A DNA stretch of 64,000 nucleotides, from assembly GCA_963714205.1 (NCBI GenBank), contig CAVQNQ010000004.1:496001-560000 (forward strand), given 5' to 3'. The stretch's first letter is position 1; each line of letters opens with the position of its first letter. Below the pieces are notes generated by a model. It made no database searches, had not been told where the DNA came from, and saw only the letters and a list, made by a program, of their open reading frames with translations. This DNA is from CAVQNQ01 sp963714205. Lineage in GTDB: Bacteria; Acidobacteriota; Terriglobia; Bryobacterales; Bryobacteraceae. This document shows positions 34,207-43,814 of the stretch, piece by piece. A program made the position numbers and the translations under genes.

Positions 34207-35769
34207 GTGCAGAATGGAAGAAACGAAACCGACGCCGGTTTCGTTCGCTCGCGGATAGATGGGTACGGTCGCCGGGACCTGATGAAGATGGGTGCCGGCG
34301 TCGCGCTGACGGCGTGGAACGCTCCGTCCTCGGCCGCGCAGATTCCCGATTCCCGCGCTGCCGTCGCTACGCGGAGCGGCTGGAAGAACGATGCCGGCCG
34401 GGCTTCGGGCAACGGAACGATGGACGATACGACTCGCCAGATTGTCCGGTATGTGCGTTCGTTCCCGGAAGCGAATCTGACCGGCTCGCTCGCCGAAGCT
34501 CTGGGCGACACCCTGGTAGACGCCATCGGCTGCATCGTCTCCGGGTTCGAATCCGAGCCCGCTCGCATCTGCGCGCGCATGGCGCGGATGACCCAAAGCA
34601 CTCTCCAAAGCACCGTCTTGGGTTATGGCATTACCACCTCGCCGGAGCTGGCCGCCTTTGCAAACGGCTGCATGTTACGCCATGCCGATTTCAACGATCT
34701 TGGTCCGGGCGGGCACCTCAGCGACATCCTCTCGGGGATTTTCGCGGTCGGCGAAGCGTTTCATTCAAGCGGCCCGCAGGTGCTGGCCGCGGTCGCCCTG
34801 GGCTATGAAATCGCGGGATCTCTCGCCGCCGCGCTCTCCAAGGGCGACCAGGGCTGGGACGGTCCCTTCGAAGGCCCCGCGACGGCGATGGCCGCGGGTA
34901 AGCTCATGGGGTTGAATGAAGATCAGCTCGCCAACGCTCTCTCCCTGACTCTCGTGCCGCATATGCCCATGAAAGTCAGCCATGCAGGCGCCCTGTCGCA
35001 CTGGAAGGGCTGCCACAGTTCGGAGGCCGTTCGCTGCGCGGTCTGGGCCACCCTGCTGGCGCGCGAGGGAATGACGGGGCCGGCGCAACCGTTCGAGGGC
35101 AGGCAGGGTCTGTGCGATCACATCGGTCCGATTCAAGGAGCTGCATCTGCCGGCTGCCAGTCCCGACGGGCGAATGGTCGTCAGAGGATGAGTTTCAAAC
35201 GCTTTCCTTCGGAAGGCTCGACCCAGTCGATCCTCGAACTCATACCGCAGATCCGGGCTTGGACCAGGGCCGGCGACATCTCATCGATTTACGTTCAACT
35301 GCCTCGTGACGGATGGCTGGAAACCGCGGATCCGCCCAAGTGGGATCCCCGGAATCGCGAAACGGCCGACCACAGTATGCCGTACGTCATCGCCGTGGCG
35401 CTGATCGACGGCGACGTGTACCTCGACTCTTTCACGCCGAAACGCATCCAGGACCCGGCGGTGAGGCGGCTCATGGAGAAGATTACCGTCGCGGCCGGAC
35501 TCCAACCTCACCTATCAAGGAGCTGCCCGCCTCACCGTAGCGCAATAAGATGGGGGGCGAACTGGTCAAGGAGACTTCGGTCCACCTGGAACACTCCGAT
35601 GACACACCAGGAGATCGTCGCGAAGTTCAACCGGGTTTGCGCTTTCATGTCCGTGTCGGACGAACAGAGGGACAGCGCTCGCGCCACGTGGTCGAATCTG
35701 CTCCCGGTCCGCGACATCGCGGAGCCCATCCGCGCGCTGGCACATTTCGGCCGGCCGCTACCTTTATGA
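34207..35769 (+). CDS. MmgE/PrpD family protein with Tat-like signal; internal frames scrambled
   Basis: A 520-residue MmgE/PrpD-family protein (2-methylcitrate dehydratase, cis-aconitate decarboxylase and relatives). Family blocks: DTLVDAIGCIVSGFE, LAAFANGCMLRHADFNDLG, HLSDILSGIFAVGEA, MPMKVSHAGALSHWKG and FKRFPSEGSTQSILEL. A Tat-like leader (RRDLMKMGAGVALTAW) precedes the enzyme, unusual for a cytoplasmic family. Although the frame is open throughout, two parts make better sense in other frames: 35132-35182 (FKELHLPAASPDGRMVV) and about 35500-35606 (DSNLTYQGAARLTV, GGELVKETSVHLEH). Paired indels that restore the frame would explain this. GTG start with GGAGG. The NHL gene overlaps its stop. 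Confidence 0.75.
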   Translation: MQNGRNETDAGFVRSRIDGYGRRDLMKMGAGVALTAWNAPSSAAQIPDSRAAVATRSGWKNDAGRASGNGTMDDTTRQIVRYVRSFPEANLTGSLAEALGDTLVDAIGCIVSGFESEPARICARMARMTQSTLQSTVLGYGITTSPELAAFANGCMLRHADFNDLGPGGHLSDILSGIFAVGEAFHSSGPQVLAAVALGYEIAGSLAAALSKGDQGWDGPFEGPATAMAAGKLMGLNEDQLANALSLTLVPHMPMKVSHAGALSHWKGCHSSEAVRCAVWATLLAREGMTGPAQPFEGRQGLCDHIGPIQGAASAGCQSRRANGRQRMSFKRFPSEGSTQSILELIPQIRAWTRAGDISSIYVQLPRDGWLETADPPKWDPRNRETADHSMPYVIAVALIDGDVYLDSFTPKRIQDPAVRRLMEKITVAAGLQPHLSRSCPPHRSAIRWGANWSRRLRSTWNTPMTHQEIVAKFNRVCAFMSVSDEQRDSARATWSNLLPVRDIAEPIRALAHFGRPLPL

Positions 35770-36926
35770 TGTTAGATCTGCATCGGACAATCTGCCTGGC
35801 CGCCGCGCTGGCGCTGGCAGGGCTCGGGGCCGCCTCTCCGCAGGACCGCCGCACGGCCACGGGTGAGGCGCCCAGGTTCGAAGTGGACCCGTCGTGGCCG
35901 AAGATCCCGAACGGGTGGGCGCTGGGCCAGGTATCCAGCGCGGCCATCGACAATCAAGACAACGTGTGGGTCCTGCATCGTCCCCGGGTGGTGAGGCCGG
36001 GTCTGAAAACCGGGCCCCCGGTCATGGAGTTCGACGCCGCGGGCAACTACGTCCAGGGCTGGGGCGGCGCCGCCGCGGGCTACGACTGGCCCGAAACAGA
36101 ACACGGCATCTATGTGGACTACAAGGGCTACGTGTGGATCTGCGGCAGTGGCGACGACGACCAGGTTCTCAAATTCACCCAGGCCGGGAAGTTTGTGATG
36201 CAAATCGGTCGCAAGGGCCGCAAGAAGACCAACCAGGATCCGGGGAGCTTCTGGAAACCAACCGAAATGGCCGTCTATCCGAAGACCAACGAGTTGTTCG
36301 TCTCGGACGGATACGGCAATAAGCGCATCATCGTCTTCGATGCGGACACGGGTGCGTTCAAGCGGATGTGGGGCGCATTCGGAAAGGCGCCTCAGGACGG
36401 CTCGTCCGCCGCCTCCGGTGGAGAAGCTCCGGGCGGGCCCGCAAACTTAGAGTTGACTCGAATTCCGGCTAAGGAGATCGATCCGAAAGACCCCGGCCCT
36501 CCCCAGTTCGACACGGCCCACGACGTCAAAATCTCGAATGACGGGTTCGTGTACGTTTCCGACCGCGGCGGAAAGCGCGTCCAGGTCTTCACGATAAACG
36601 GTGAGTTCGTGGCTCAGACCTTCATCGACCGCTGGTGCGAAGCGCCGCATTGCGGTAACGGCCAGACGGTCGCCAGCACGGCCTTCTCCGCGGACCCGGC
36701 GCAACGCTTCCTGTATGTCGCCAGCCGTAGTCCGGAGCGAATCTGGGTGCTCGACCGCAAGACGCTCCAGCCGCTCGATTCTTTCGGCCGGCCGGGCGTC
36801 GGGCCGGGGGAGTTCTACGTGCTCCACCATCTGGCTGCCGATTCCAAAGGCAACCTCTACGCTTCGGAAGTCGAAGACGGACGCCGCATCCAAAGGTTCA
36901 ACTTGCAGGGAAGTTCCCGGCGCTAG
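35766..36926 (+). CDS. Exported NHL-repeat beta-propeller protein
   Basis: A 386-residue protein with a signal peptide (about 1-24) and NHL-type repeats: VSSAAIDNQDNVWVLHRP, EHGIYVDYKGYVWICGSG, PTEMAVYPKTNELFVSDGYG, AHDVKISNDGFVYVSDRGG and LAADSKGNLYASEVEDGRR. It should fold as a six-bladed propeller, like peptidyl-alpha-hydroxyglycine lyase relatives, but no enzymatic residues can be assigned. The ATG overlaps the MmgE/PrpD stop (ATGA; a second ATG follows at 35769). It converges with the SDR gene, the stops overlapping. Confidence 0.82.
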   Translation: MMLDLHRTICLAAALALAGLGAASPQDRRTATGEAPRFEVDPSWPKIPNGWALGQVSSAAIDNQDNVWVLHRPRVVRPGLKTGPPVMEFDAAGNYVQGWGGAAAGYDWPETEHGIYVDYKGYVWICGSGDDDQVLKFTQAGKFVMQIGRKGRKKTNQDPGSFWKPTEMAVYPKTNELFVSDGYGNKRIIVFDADTGAFKRMWGAFGKAPQDGSSAASGGEAPGGPANLELTRIPAKEIDPKDPGPPQFDTAHDVKISNDGFVYVSDRGGKRVQVFTINGEFVAQTFIDRWCEAPHCGNGQTVASTAFSADPAQRFLYVASRSPERIWVLDRKTLQPLDSFGRPGVGPGEFYVLHHLAADSKGNLYASEVEDGRRIQRFNLQGSSRR

Positions 36927-37696
36927 TCCATCACCAGGCCACCGTTCACATGGAGCGTCGCGCCGGTGATGTAGCCTGCCGCCTGGGAGGCCAGGAAGAC
37001 AATGGCGCCGGCGATCTCGCTGGGATCGCCGAAGCGCCGCACGGGCGTCTGCCGCATCCACTCTTCTTCGCGGCCGGAGGAACGCTCCGCCAGCATGCCG
37101 GTCCGGATACGCCCAGGCGCCACCAGGTTCACCGTGACTCCGTGTTCGCCGACCTCTTTGGCCAGCGAGAAGGTAAAGCCGAGGAGGCCCGCTTTGGCCG
37201 CCGCGTAGTGCGCGTGATTCTTCGATCCGGTGTAGAGCGCCTGCGTGGAAACGTTGACGATGCGTCCCCACCGCCGCATTTTCATTGCCGGGATCACCGC
37301 CCGCGAGCAGCGGAATACGGCGGTCAGATGCAGCGATAGCGCAGCCTCCCAGATTTCATCGGACATGGCTTCGACGGGCACATCCGTCATCTGTCCCGCG
37401 TTGTTGATGAGGATGTCGATGGGGCCAAAGGCCGCGGCGGCCTCGGCGACCGCGCGTCCCGGAGCGTCGGCCTCCCGCAGATCGCCCCGGATCGCGATCG
37501 CGCGACCGCCGGCGCCGCGGATCTGGTCCACCACCTCCGCGGCTTGCGCCTGGCTGGCCGAATAATGGACGCCCACCGCCGCTCCGTGGGCCGCCAGAGC
37601 CAGGCAGGTCGCACGTCCGATGCCTCTCGATCCTCCCGTGACCAGAGCCGCGCGGCCCGCGAGGTTCAGATCGAGGAGATGCCGCTCCAGGCTCAT
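36923..37696 (-). CDS. SDR-family oxidoreductase
   Basis: A 257-residue classical short-chain dehydrogenase. Cofactor motif TGGSRGIG (about 20-27), structural NNAG, catalytic Ser in NVSTQALYTGS and the YxxxK motif YAAAK; the C-terminus ITGATLHVNGGLVMD is the common end. The basic residue after the first beta strand favours neither cofactor clearly. It is the last gene of a minus-strand unit with an FGGY kinase (ATGA overlap) and a sugar permease, so it probably interconverts a sugar or polyol before phosphorylation. It could also be named FabG-like, but the context argues for sugar metabolism. Confidence 0.88.
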   Translation of the reverse strand: MSLERHLLDLNLAGRAALVTGGSRGIGRATCLALAAHGAAVGVHYSASQAQAAEVVDQIRGAGGRAIAIRGDLREADAPGRAVAEAAAAFGPIDILINNAGQMTDVPVEAMSDEIWEAALSLHLTAVFRCSRAVIPAMKMRRWGRIVNVSTQALYTGSKNHAHYAAAKAGLLGFTFSLAKEVGEHGVTVNLVAPGRIRTGMLAERSSGREEEWMRQTPVRRFGDPSEIAGAIVFLASQAAGYITGATLHVNGGLVMD

Positions 37697-39204
37697 GTCC
37701 GCTGGATCCCCGCCAGGACGTCGAAATCGCCTTTGAGGTGGTCGTAGATGTTTCGAAAAACTGCGTAGATTTCCGTGTACTGCTCGTGCCTGGCGGCGTT
37801 GGGTTCGAAGCAGGTCTCCAGCCGCACCATCCGGGCCAGGGAAGCCGGCAGGTCCTCGTAGAAGCCCACGCCCATCCCCGCCAGGATGGCATCTCCGAAC
37901 GGCGCGCCGACAGAAGCGCGGGGCAGCAGCAGGGGCCGGTTGAGCACGTCGGCCTTGATCTGGTTCCACAGGCGGCTGCGGCTGCATCCGCCCACCGACC
38001 GGACCTCGCGGACTTCAGCGCCCGCGCCGATCGCAACCTCCATATTGTGCCGCAGCGCGAACGCGGCGCCTTCCAGGATCGAGCGAATCATCGCCGCCCT
38101 GGATGAAGCCAGGGAGATTCCAAAGAATACACCGCGCGCATTTGTGTGCCACAGGGGCGAGCGCTCGCCCATCATGTACGGCAGGAAAACGATGCCGTCG
38201 CTACCCGAGCCCGTCTGCGCCGCCTGCTCCGTCAACGCGTCGAACGCCTCCCCGGGAGCGAACTGGTCACGGAACCAGCGCAGGCTGGCGCCGGAGGAAA
38301 CCATTGCGCCCAGCAGCAGATGAAGCCCGGGCACGGCATGCGGCATGGCAATCAGCGCCGGTTCGGTGAGACCGCGATCGTTCGGCAGCAAGAGCACGGT
38401 CGAGGTGCCCGTCATCTCGGCGGCGATGCCGGGCTCCACCACGCCGGCTTCCAGCGCGGCCGCCGAACCATCGACGGTTCCCGTCATCACCGGCGTGCCG
38501 GCCCGGAGTCCGGTGGCTTCCGCCGCCTCGCGAGTTACCTCTCCTTGCGTCTGGTGGCCGGGGAGCACGCCGGGGAACTGCTCCGGATCCACGCCGCACA
38601 CCTCGCAGAGCGCCGGCGACCATTCTCCGCTTGAGTAGTCGCGCAATTGCAAAAGCACCGCGTGCACGGGGTCCATGGCGAGCGACCTCGTGAGCCGGTA
38701 GTTGATGTAGCCGTTCACCTGGACGAACCAGCGGGTTCGCGCCAGAATTTCGGGCTCGTGGTTCCGCAACCATAGCAAGCGCGCCGCCACGAAGAATGCG
38801 TCCGGCCGGTTCCCGGTGATCCGGTGGATTTCCCCGGCGCCCACGGCTTCCGCCAGCCGGGCGGCTTCCGCTTCGGCCCGGCGGTCCATCCAGATCATGG
38901 CTCGATGCAAGGGTTGGCCGGCTTCGTCGAGCGGCAGCAGCGAGGGGGCCTGCGAGCTGACCGCCAGCGCCAGCACCCGTTCCGCGCCGTGGGGAACTTT
39001 GGCCAGCACCTTGCGGATGGCCTCGCAGGTTGCCGCCCACCAATCGGCGGGGTCCTGTTCGACCCACGCGGGACGAAGGTGAAACAGCGGATATTCGGCC
39101 TGATCCACGGCCTGCGGATCGCCGAGAACATCGAACAGCGCGGCCTTCACGGCGGTTGTCCCCACGTCAATGCCTAACAGGAGATCTTCCACGGCGTGCG
39201 ACAT
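37693..39204 (-). CDS. FGGY-family carbohydrate kinase (xylulokinase/gluconokinase-like)
   Basis: A 503-residue FGGY kinase. N-terminal phosphate-binding LLGIDVGTTAVKAALFD; GTVDGSAAALEAGVVEPG and MTGTSTVLLL in the second part; the catalytic region FLPYMMGERSPLWHTNARG; and VRSVGGCSRSRLWNQIKADVL near the C-terminus. It phosphorylates a sugar or its keto/acid form with ATP. Xylulose and gluconate are the closest guesses; the substrate cannot be read from sequence. The upstream part of the frame beyond MSHAVEDLLLG is not protein-like. Overlaps the SDR start by four bases and follows the permease after 64 bases. Confidence 0.88.
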   Translation of the reverse strand: MSHAVEDLLLGIDVGTTAVKAALFDVLGDPQAVDQAEYPLFHLRPAWVEQDPADWWAATCEAIRKVLAKVPHGAERVLALAVSSQAPSLLPLDEAGQPLHRAMIWMDRRAEAEAARLAEAVGAGEIHRITGNRPDAFFVAARLLWLRNHEPEILARTRWFVQVNGYINYRLTRSLAMDPVHAVLLQLRDYSSGEWSPALCEVCGVDPEQFPGVLPGHQTQGEVTREAAEATGLRAGTPVMTGTVDGSAAALEAGVVEPGIAAEMTGTSTVLLLPNDRGLTEPALIAMPHAVPGLHLLLGAMVSSGASLRWFRDQFAPGEAFDALTEQAAQTGSGSDGIVFLPYMMGERSPLWHTNARGVFFGISLASSRAAMIRSILEGAAFALRHNMEVAIGAGAEVREVRSVGGCSRSRLWNQIKADVLNRPLLLPRASVGAPFGDAILAGMGVGFYEDLPASLARMVRLETCFEPNAARHEQYTEIYAVFRNIYDHLKGDFDVLAGIQRT

Positions 39205-39268
39205 TTTAGCAGACTGCCGGCCCACACGGAGGAGTGTACGGCATCCTTGGATGCGATTTTCGCCGCCT

Positions 39269-40309
39269 CTAGCGGGCAGCGTAGAGCGGCGCGATGGAAA
39301 CCACTCCAAGACCGGCGAGAAAGAGCACGAACATCAGTACCAGGAGCCGGTTCACCCGCGCCCCGCCGCCGGCGAATTCCTTCCACACCAGGACGCCCCA
39401 CAGAGCCCCCACCATGGTCGAGCCTTGCCCGATGGCGTAGCTGATGGCCGGTCCCACCTGCAACTCCCGGGGAGCGCTGGCGGCTACGAAGTTCGAGAGC
39501 GATCCGGCGATCCAGATCGCACCGCCCACGATGCCCAGAAAGTGTACCCACCCATTCCCCTTCAGGTAATCTCGAAAACTCAGCCGCCGTCCCTCGATCG
39601 GGAACCGCATGAAATAGAGGTTATACACAAAGACCGAGGCCAGCACGCCCAGCCCAAAGACGAATCCGACCGCGTAGGGACCGAGTCCCTTTTCGCCCGT
39701 CTTGCCGATCTCGACCAGCGGATAGAAGGTCCCCATCAGAATGCCGCCGACGACGCTCAACTTGATCCCTTTCCAGGTGGCCGCTCGTTTGGCGATGACA
39801 TCCAGCTTGTCTCCGGCGATGCTTTGGCTGACAGCGTGCGCGCGGTACGCGATGGCGTCCACGACGATGGCTGCCACAATCAGGGCTACACCGGCGAACA
39901 GCAGCCATGGATTCCCCTGGGGGTTGACGATGTAGTTCCAGATCACCCCCACCACCAGCGCCAGGCCCACGCCGATGGGGAACGCCACCCCCATGCCCGC
40001 CACGGAAATGGCTCCCACCACCAGGATGTTCGAGAGGTTGAAGATGGCGCCGCCGGCGAACCCGCAGAGAATATTTACGCTGCCCGCGTGGGCGAGATCG
40101 GCCGCGAAGCGGGGGCCGTCCGCCCCCCATGTGCCGAACGTCAATCCAGCCAGGGCGGCTCCTGCCGCGACTCCGATGGAGTAGTCATAGTAGAGAAGTT
40201 CGAAGCGCCAGCCCTTGGCGATCTTGAGCACGTTGGCCCAGGAACCCCAACAGAGCATGGTCAGAATCGTGAGCATCAACGCCATGCCATACGTGTGCGG
40301 CAAAGTCAT
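39269..40309 (-). CDS. Sugar permease, GRP/RhaT-like DMT superfamily
   Basis: A 346-residue membrane protein with ten hydrophobic segments, in two related halves, as in the GRP/RhaT group of the drug-metabolite superfamily. Recognisable blocks are CWGSWANVLKIAKGWRFELL near the N-terminus, NILCGFAGGAIFNLSNILVV and GSTMVGALWGVLVWKEF. It is the first gene of the operon with an FGGY kinase and SDR, so it likely imports the sugar those enzymes handle. AAGGAGAT, a near-perfect ribosome site, precedes the ATG. The exact sugar is unknown. Confidence 0.82.
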   Translation of the reverse strand: MTLPHTYGMALMLTILTMLCWGSWANVLKIAKGWRFELLYYDYSIGVAAGAALAGLTFGTWGADGPRFAADLAHAGSVNILCGFAGGAIFNLSNILVVGAISVAGMGVAFPIGVGLALVVGVIWNYIVNPQGNPWLLFAGVALIVAAIVVDAIAYRAHAVSQSIAGDKLDVIAKRAATWKGIKLSVVGGILMGTFYPLVEIGKTGEKGLGPYAVGFVFGLGVLASVFVYNLYFMRFPIEGRRLSFRDYLKGNGWVHFLGIVGGAIWIAGSLSNFVAASAPRELQVGPAISYAIGQGSTMVGALWGVLVWKEFAGGGARVNRLLVLMFVLFLAGLGVVSIAPLYAAR

Positions 40310-40423
40310 GAGATCTCCTTCCGCTGCCGAATCCACGACACAGTGCTTCAGATATTATTACCCAAAGGTTAAGATCGCGCGACATAACGATTTCGTTTAA
40401 GGCGCGGGGCAGACTGATTTGGA

Positions 40424-40455
40424 TTGACAATGATTTGGTTTACAATGTATTTTGG
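40424..40455 (+). promoter_or_regulatory. Direct repeat upstream of efflux operon, candidate MarR operator
   Basis: TTGACAATG-ATTTGG (40424-40438) is followed directly by TTTACAATGTATTTTGG (40439-40455), a near-identical repeat in an AT-rich island within GC-rich DNA. TTGGTT (40435-40440) and TATTAT (40457-40462) would form a promoter with 16-base spacing. The MarR-type regulator in the operon is the natural ligand. Inferred from position and repetition. Confidence 0.45.
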
Positions 40456-40477
40456 CTATTATTGATGAGGTCCTGGC

Positions 40478-41677
40478 ATGAAACGAGCGATCCTTGTGTT
40501 GGTGATTGTGGCTGTTGCCGCGCTGGCCTGGTGGTTCGAGCGTCCGCGTCCGCAGACGCTCGTGCTGACCGGCACCGTGGATGGCAACGAAGTGGTGGTG
40601 GGAAGCAAGATCACCGGCCGCATCGTGAGCCTGGCGGTGGACGACGGGCAATGGGTCAAGGCCGGCGATTTGATTGCCGTGCTCGATCAGGACGAGCTGC
40701 GCGCCGACCAGGGCGCGGCCGTCGAAGCTATCGCCCAGGCCCGCGCCAGCGCGCGGCAGTCGGTGGCCCAAACCGACCTGCTGGAGAATACGCTGCCCAC
40801 TAAGGTGCGGCAGGCGGAGGCGCAGGTGGCGCAAACCCAAGCCCAACTGCAGCAGGCGCGGGCGCAAGTGGAGCAATCCCAAGCCCAGTTGCGGCAGGCG
40901 GAGGCGCAGGTGACGCAAACCCAGGCGGCGGTGGCCAAGACCCAGGACAATTTCAACCGCATCCGGCCGCTGGTCGAAAGGGACATCAACCCGCCGCAAG
41001 ACCTGGTCTCGGCGCAAACCGATCTCGACTCCGCCAAGGCCAATGAACAGGCGGCGCAAGCCGGCGTCGCGGCGGTCCGGCGCGCCGTGGCCGCGGCGCA
41101 GGCCGGGGCCGAGGCCACCCAGCGCGCCGTGGCGGCGGCGCAGGCCGCGCTGGCGGATGCCCAGCAGGAGCAAAGGCAAGTCCCGGTGCAGCAGCGGCAG
41201 ACCGACGCGCTGCGCGCGGCCGAGGCGCAAGCCAGGGCCAACGCCGACGCCGCGGCGGCGCGCTTCGGCCAGACCCGGATTTTCGCGCCGGCCAGCGGGA
41301 TTGTGACGCTGCGCGCGGCGCGGCAAGGCGAGGTGGTGAACCCCGGCAGCCCCATCGTCACGCTCTTCGACCTGAGCTCGACTTGGGTGGATGCCGACGT
41401 CGAGGAAACCTACGCCGATCTCATCGCGATGGGGCAGACCTTGCACGTACGCCTGCCCTCGGGCACCGAGGTCGCCGGTCCGGTGATCTACAAAGCGGTA
41501 GAAGCCGATTTTGCCACGCAGCGCGACGTCAGCCGGACCAAGCGCGACATCAAGACGGTGGCCATACGCGTGCGCGTGTCCAATCCCCAAGGCAAACTCC
41601 CCCTGGGCATGACGGCCTGGGTGATGCTGCCGGTGCCGGTGTTGCCGCCCCCGCCGGCCAACAGCGTGAAGGACTAG
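40478..41677 (+). CDS. HlyD/EmrA-type membrane fusion protein
   Basis: A 399-residue periplasmic adaptor: one N-terminal anchor helix (about 3-20), a biotinyl-lipoyl half (GSKITGRIVSLAVDDGQWVK), a very long coiled-coil hairpin (about 85-270) built of AQ/QA-rich repeats such as QAEAQVAQTQAQLQQARAQV, the second lipoyl half (FAPASGIVTLRAARQGEVVN) and a beta-barrel domain. It links the ABC-2 pump encoded next to the TolC-like protein at the end of the operon. It is the first gene, behind an AT-rich promoter region. Confidence 0.9.
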   Translation: MKRAILVLVIVAVAALAWWFERPRPQTLVLTGTVDGNEVVVGSKITGRIVSLAVDDGQWVKAGDLIAVLDQDELRADQGAAVEAIAQARASARQSVAQTDLLENTLPTKVRQAEAQVAQTQAQLQQARAQVEQSQAQLRQAEAQVTQTQAAVAKTQDNFNRIRPLVERDINPPQDLVSAQTDLDSAKANEQAAQAGVAAVRRAVAAAQAGAEATQRAVAAAQAALADAQQEQRQVPVQQRQTDALRAAEAQARANADAAAARFGQTRIFAPASGIVTLRAARQGEVVNPGSPIVTLFDLSSTWVDADVEETYADLIAMGQTLHVRLPSGTEVAGPVIYKAVEADFATQRDVSRTKRDIKTVAIRVRVSNPQGKLPLGMTAWVMLPVPVLPPPPANSVKD

Positions 41678-41682
41678 CCGTT

Positions 41683-42702
41683 ATGGAAGCGCAAAGCCAA
41701 TCCCCAAACGGCGTGGCGATCGAAGTCAAAGGCATCAGTAAACGCTTTGGCGCGCTGCTGGCGGTGGATAACGTCAGCTTCACGGTCCCGGCCGGCGAGA
41801 TCTTCGGCCTGCTGGGACCTAACGGCGCGGGCAAGAGCACGCTCATCCGCATGCTGACGACGCTGGTGCCGCCCACCAGCGGCACCGCCATCGTGGCCGG
41901 GCACGATATTATTCGCGACCCCAACGCCGTGCGCGCCAGTATTGGGGTGATTCCTCAGAACATGACCAGCGACCCCGAGCTCACCTGCGCCGAGAATATA
42001 GGCATTCAAGCCCGGCTGTACGGCATTACCGGGGCGCGGCGCCGCGAGCGGACGGCCGAGTTGCTCGAAGCGGTCAGCCTAGCCGACCGCGCCAATGCCC
42101 TTGCCGGCACATTGTCAGGCGGCATGCGGCGGCGCCTCGAGATCGCGCGCGGCCTGGTGAACGATCCGCGGATATTGTTTTTGGACGAACCCACCACCGG
42201 CCTCGACCCGGCCTCGCGCATTTCGGTGTGGGACATGATCACGCATCTGCGCGCGCAGCAGGGCCGCACGCTCTTTCTCACCACGCATTACATGGACGAG
42301 GCCGACCGCCTCTGCGACCGGGTCGCCATCGTCGACAGCGGCCGCATCGTAGCGCTGGACACGCCCGTGGCGCTGAAAGCCTCGGTGCCCGGCGCCAGCC
42401 GCATCGAATTGCAGTTCGAACCCGATCTGCCTCACGGCGCCGCCGACCTGGAGTCGTTGCCGGCGGTCAAATCGGTGCGCGCGCTGGGATCCGCCACGTA
42501 TCGCATCTCGAGCGACCGCGGCCCGGCTTCGGCGCAGGAGTTGATCGAGCTGGCGCGCGAGCACAAACTCGAGCTGAAAGCTCTGTCGGTGCAATCCACC
42601 AGTCTGGACGACGTATTTCTGCATTACACCGGCCACGGGCTGGCGGAGATGGCCGAAGCCGCCGCTCCCGCCGGCCAGAGGAAGAAAGGCGGTCCCCGAT
42701 GA
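41683..42702 (+). CDS. ABC transporter ATPase, DrrA-like (drug efflux)
   Basis: A 339-residue ATPase of the ABC-2 class. Walker A GPNGAGKST, Q-loop IGVIPQNMT, signature LSGGMRRRLEIARGL, Walker B ILFLDEPTTGLD and switch TTHYMDEA are all intact. A C-terminal extension of about 100 residues ends with SVQSTSLDDVFLHYTGHGL, the DrrA-type domain. It powers the permease encoded next, whose start overlaps its stop (ATGA). The start ATG follows the fusion-protein stop by five bases. Confidence 0.93.
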   Translation: MEAQSQSPNGVAIEVKGISKRFGALLAVDNVSFTVPAGEIFGLLGPNGAGKSTLIRMLTTLVPPTSGTAIVAGHDIIRDPNAVRASIGVIPQNMTSDPELTCAENIGIQARLYGITGARRRERTAELLEAVSLADRANALAGTLSGGMRRRLEIARGLVNDPRILFLDEPTTGLDPASRISVWDMITHLRAQQGRTLFLTTHYMDEADRLCDRVAIVDSGRIVALDTPVALKASVPGASRIELQFEPDLPHGAADLESLPAVKSVRALGSATYRISSDRGPASAQELIELAREHKLELKALSVQSTSLDDVFLHYTGHGLAEMAEAAAPAGQRKKGGPR

Positions 42703-43812
42703 AGCGAGCTTTGGCCCTGGTCGAGCGCGATATGCGCAAGTTCCGCCGCAGCCCGGCGTTGCTCTTCTCCTCGCTGGTGATGCCGCTGCTGCAGTTGATC
42801 ATCCTGGGCAACGCCTTCGGCGGCAATATCAAGAACGTCATTCTGGGCGTGGTCAACCTGGATCGGGGACCGGAATCGGTGGATGTGCTGGAGCGCGTCC
42901 GCGCCGTGGGCGCGAATGCGCGCACCTTCCTGCCCACCGATTACGACGACGAGGGCGCCGCCATCGACGATCTGCGCAAGGGCGTGCTGGGCGGGGTTCT
43001 GATCATTCCCCAGCATTATTCCCGCGACCTGCTGGAACAGGCACCAGCCGCACCTGGCGCTGATCACCGACAACACCGATCGCTCAGTGGCGGGCGCGGT
43101 GGGCGACCAGATGTCCACTCTGGTGGCCTCCATCAACGCGCCGCAGGTCCCGCCCCGCGAACCGCCGCAGGCCGCGCTGGACGTGGTCGAAGTCTATCCC
43201 TACATCGACTACATGAAGTATTTGCTGCCCGGTTCGGTTTCGCTGGCCATCTTCATGACCGCCATGATCGGCGGCGGCCTGCTGTTCATCGACGACAAGG
43301 CGCGCGGCCTGCACGAAGGCTACATGGTGACCCCCATCACCAAGTGGGAGCTGATTCTCGGCTTCAACCTGTCCGGCGTCATCAAGGCCATGCTGGCGGG
43401 AGAGACCATCCTGGTGCTGGGCGCGATCGTGGCGCAAGTCCCCAACTTCTTCCAACCCCTGCGCCTGCTGGAGCTGACCCTGATGGTCGCGCTCACTTCG
43501 GTCGCGCTGATCGGCATGATGTTCTTCATCATGGCGCGGATCAGCGATCCGCTGGTGCCGCGCGCCATTTTCGGCGTGCTGAACACGCTGCTGTTCTTTC
43601 CCAGCGGCGCCATCTATCCCATTGCCGGGTTTCCCAGATGGCTGCGCTGGCTGTCGAATTGCGACCCGTTTACCTACGCCGTCCACGGCTTCCGCACGCT
43701 GCTGCTCAAGGACGTCGGCATCACCGCTGTCACCCACGACATTTTCGCTCTGGTGTTGACCTCGGTGCTGGTATTGTCGGGCGCGACGCTGCTGTTTCGG
43801 CGGACCTTGTGA
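42699..43812 (+). pseudogene. ABC-2 type permease, one frameshift
   Basis: ABC-2 permease of about 370 residues after correction. The N-terminal part (MKRALALVERDMRKFRRSPA, membrane helix, long loop) runs in one frame to LLEQ near 43040, then continues as HQPHLALITDNTDRSVAGAV in the next frame, with one extra G near 43041. The C-terminal part has the usual five helices and the motif DDKARGLHEGYMVTPI-TKWELI. Uncorrected, the C-terminal membrane core would not be made. The ATPase, fusion protein, regulator and TolC-like genes around it are intact. Confidence 0.82.
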
Positions 43813-43814
43813 CC

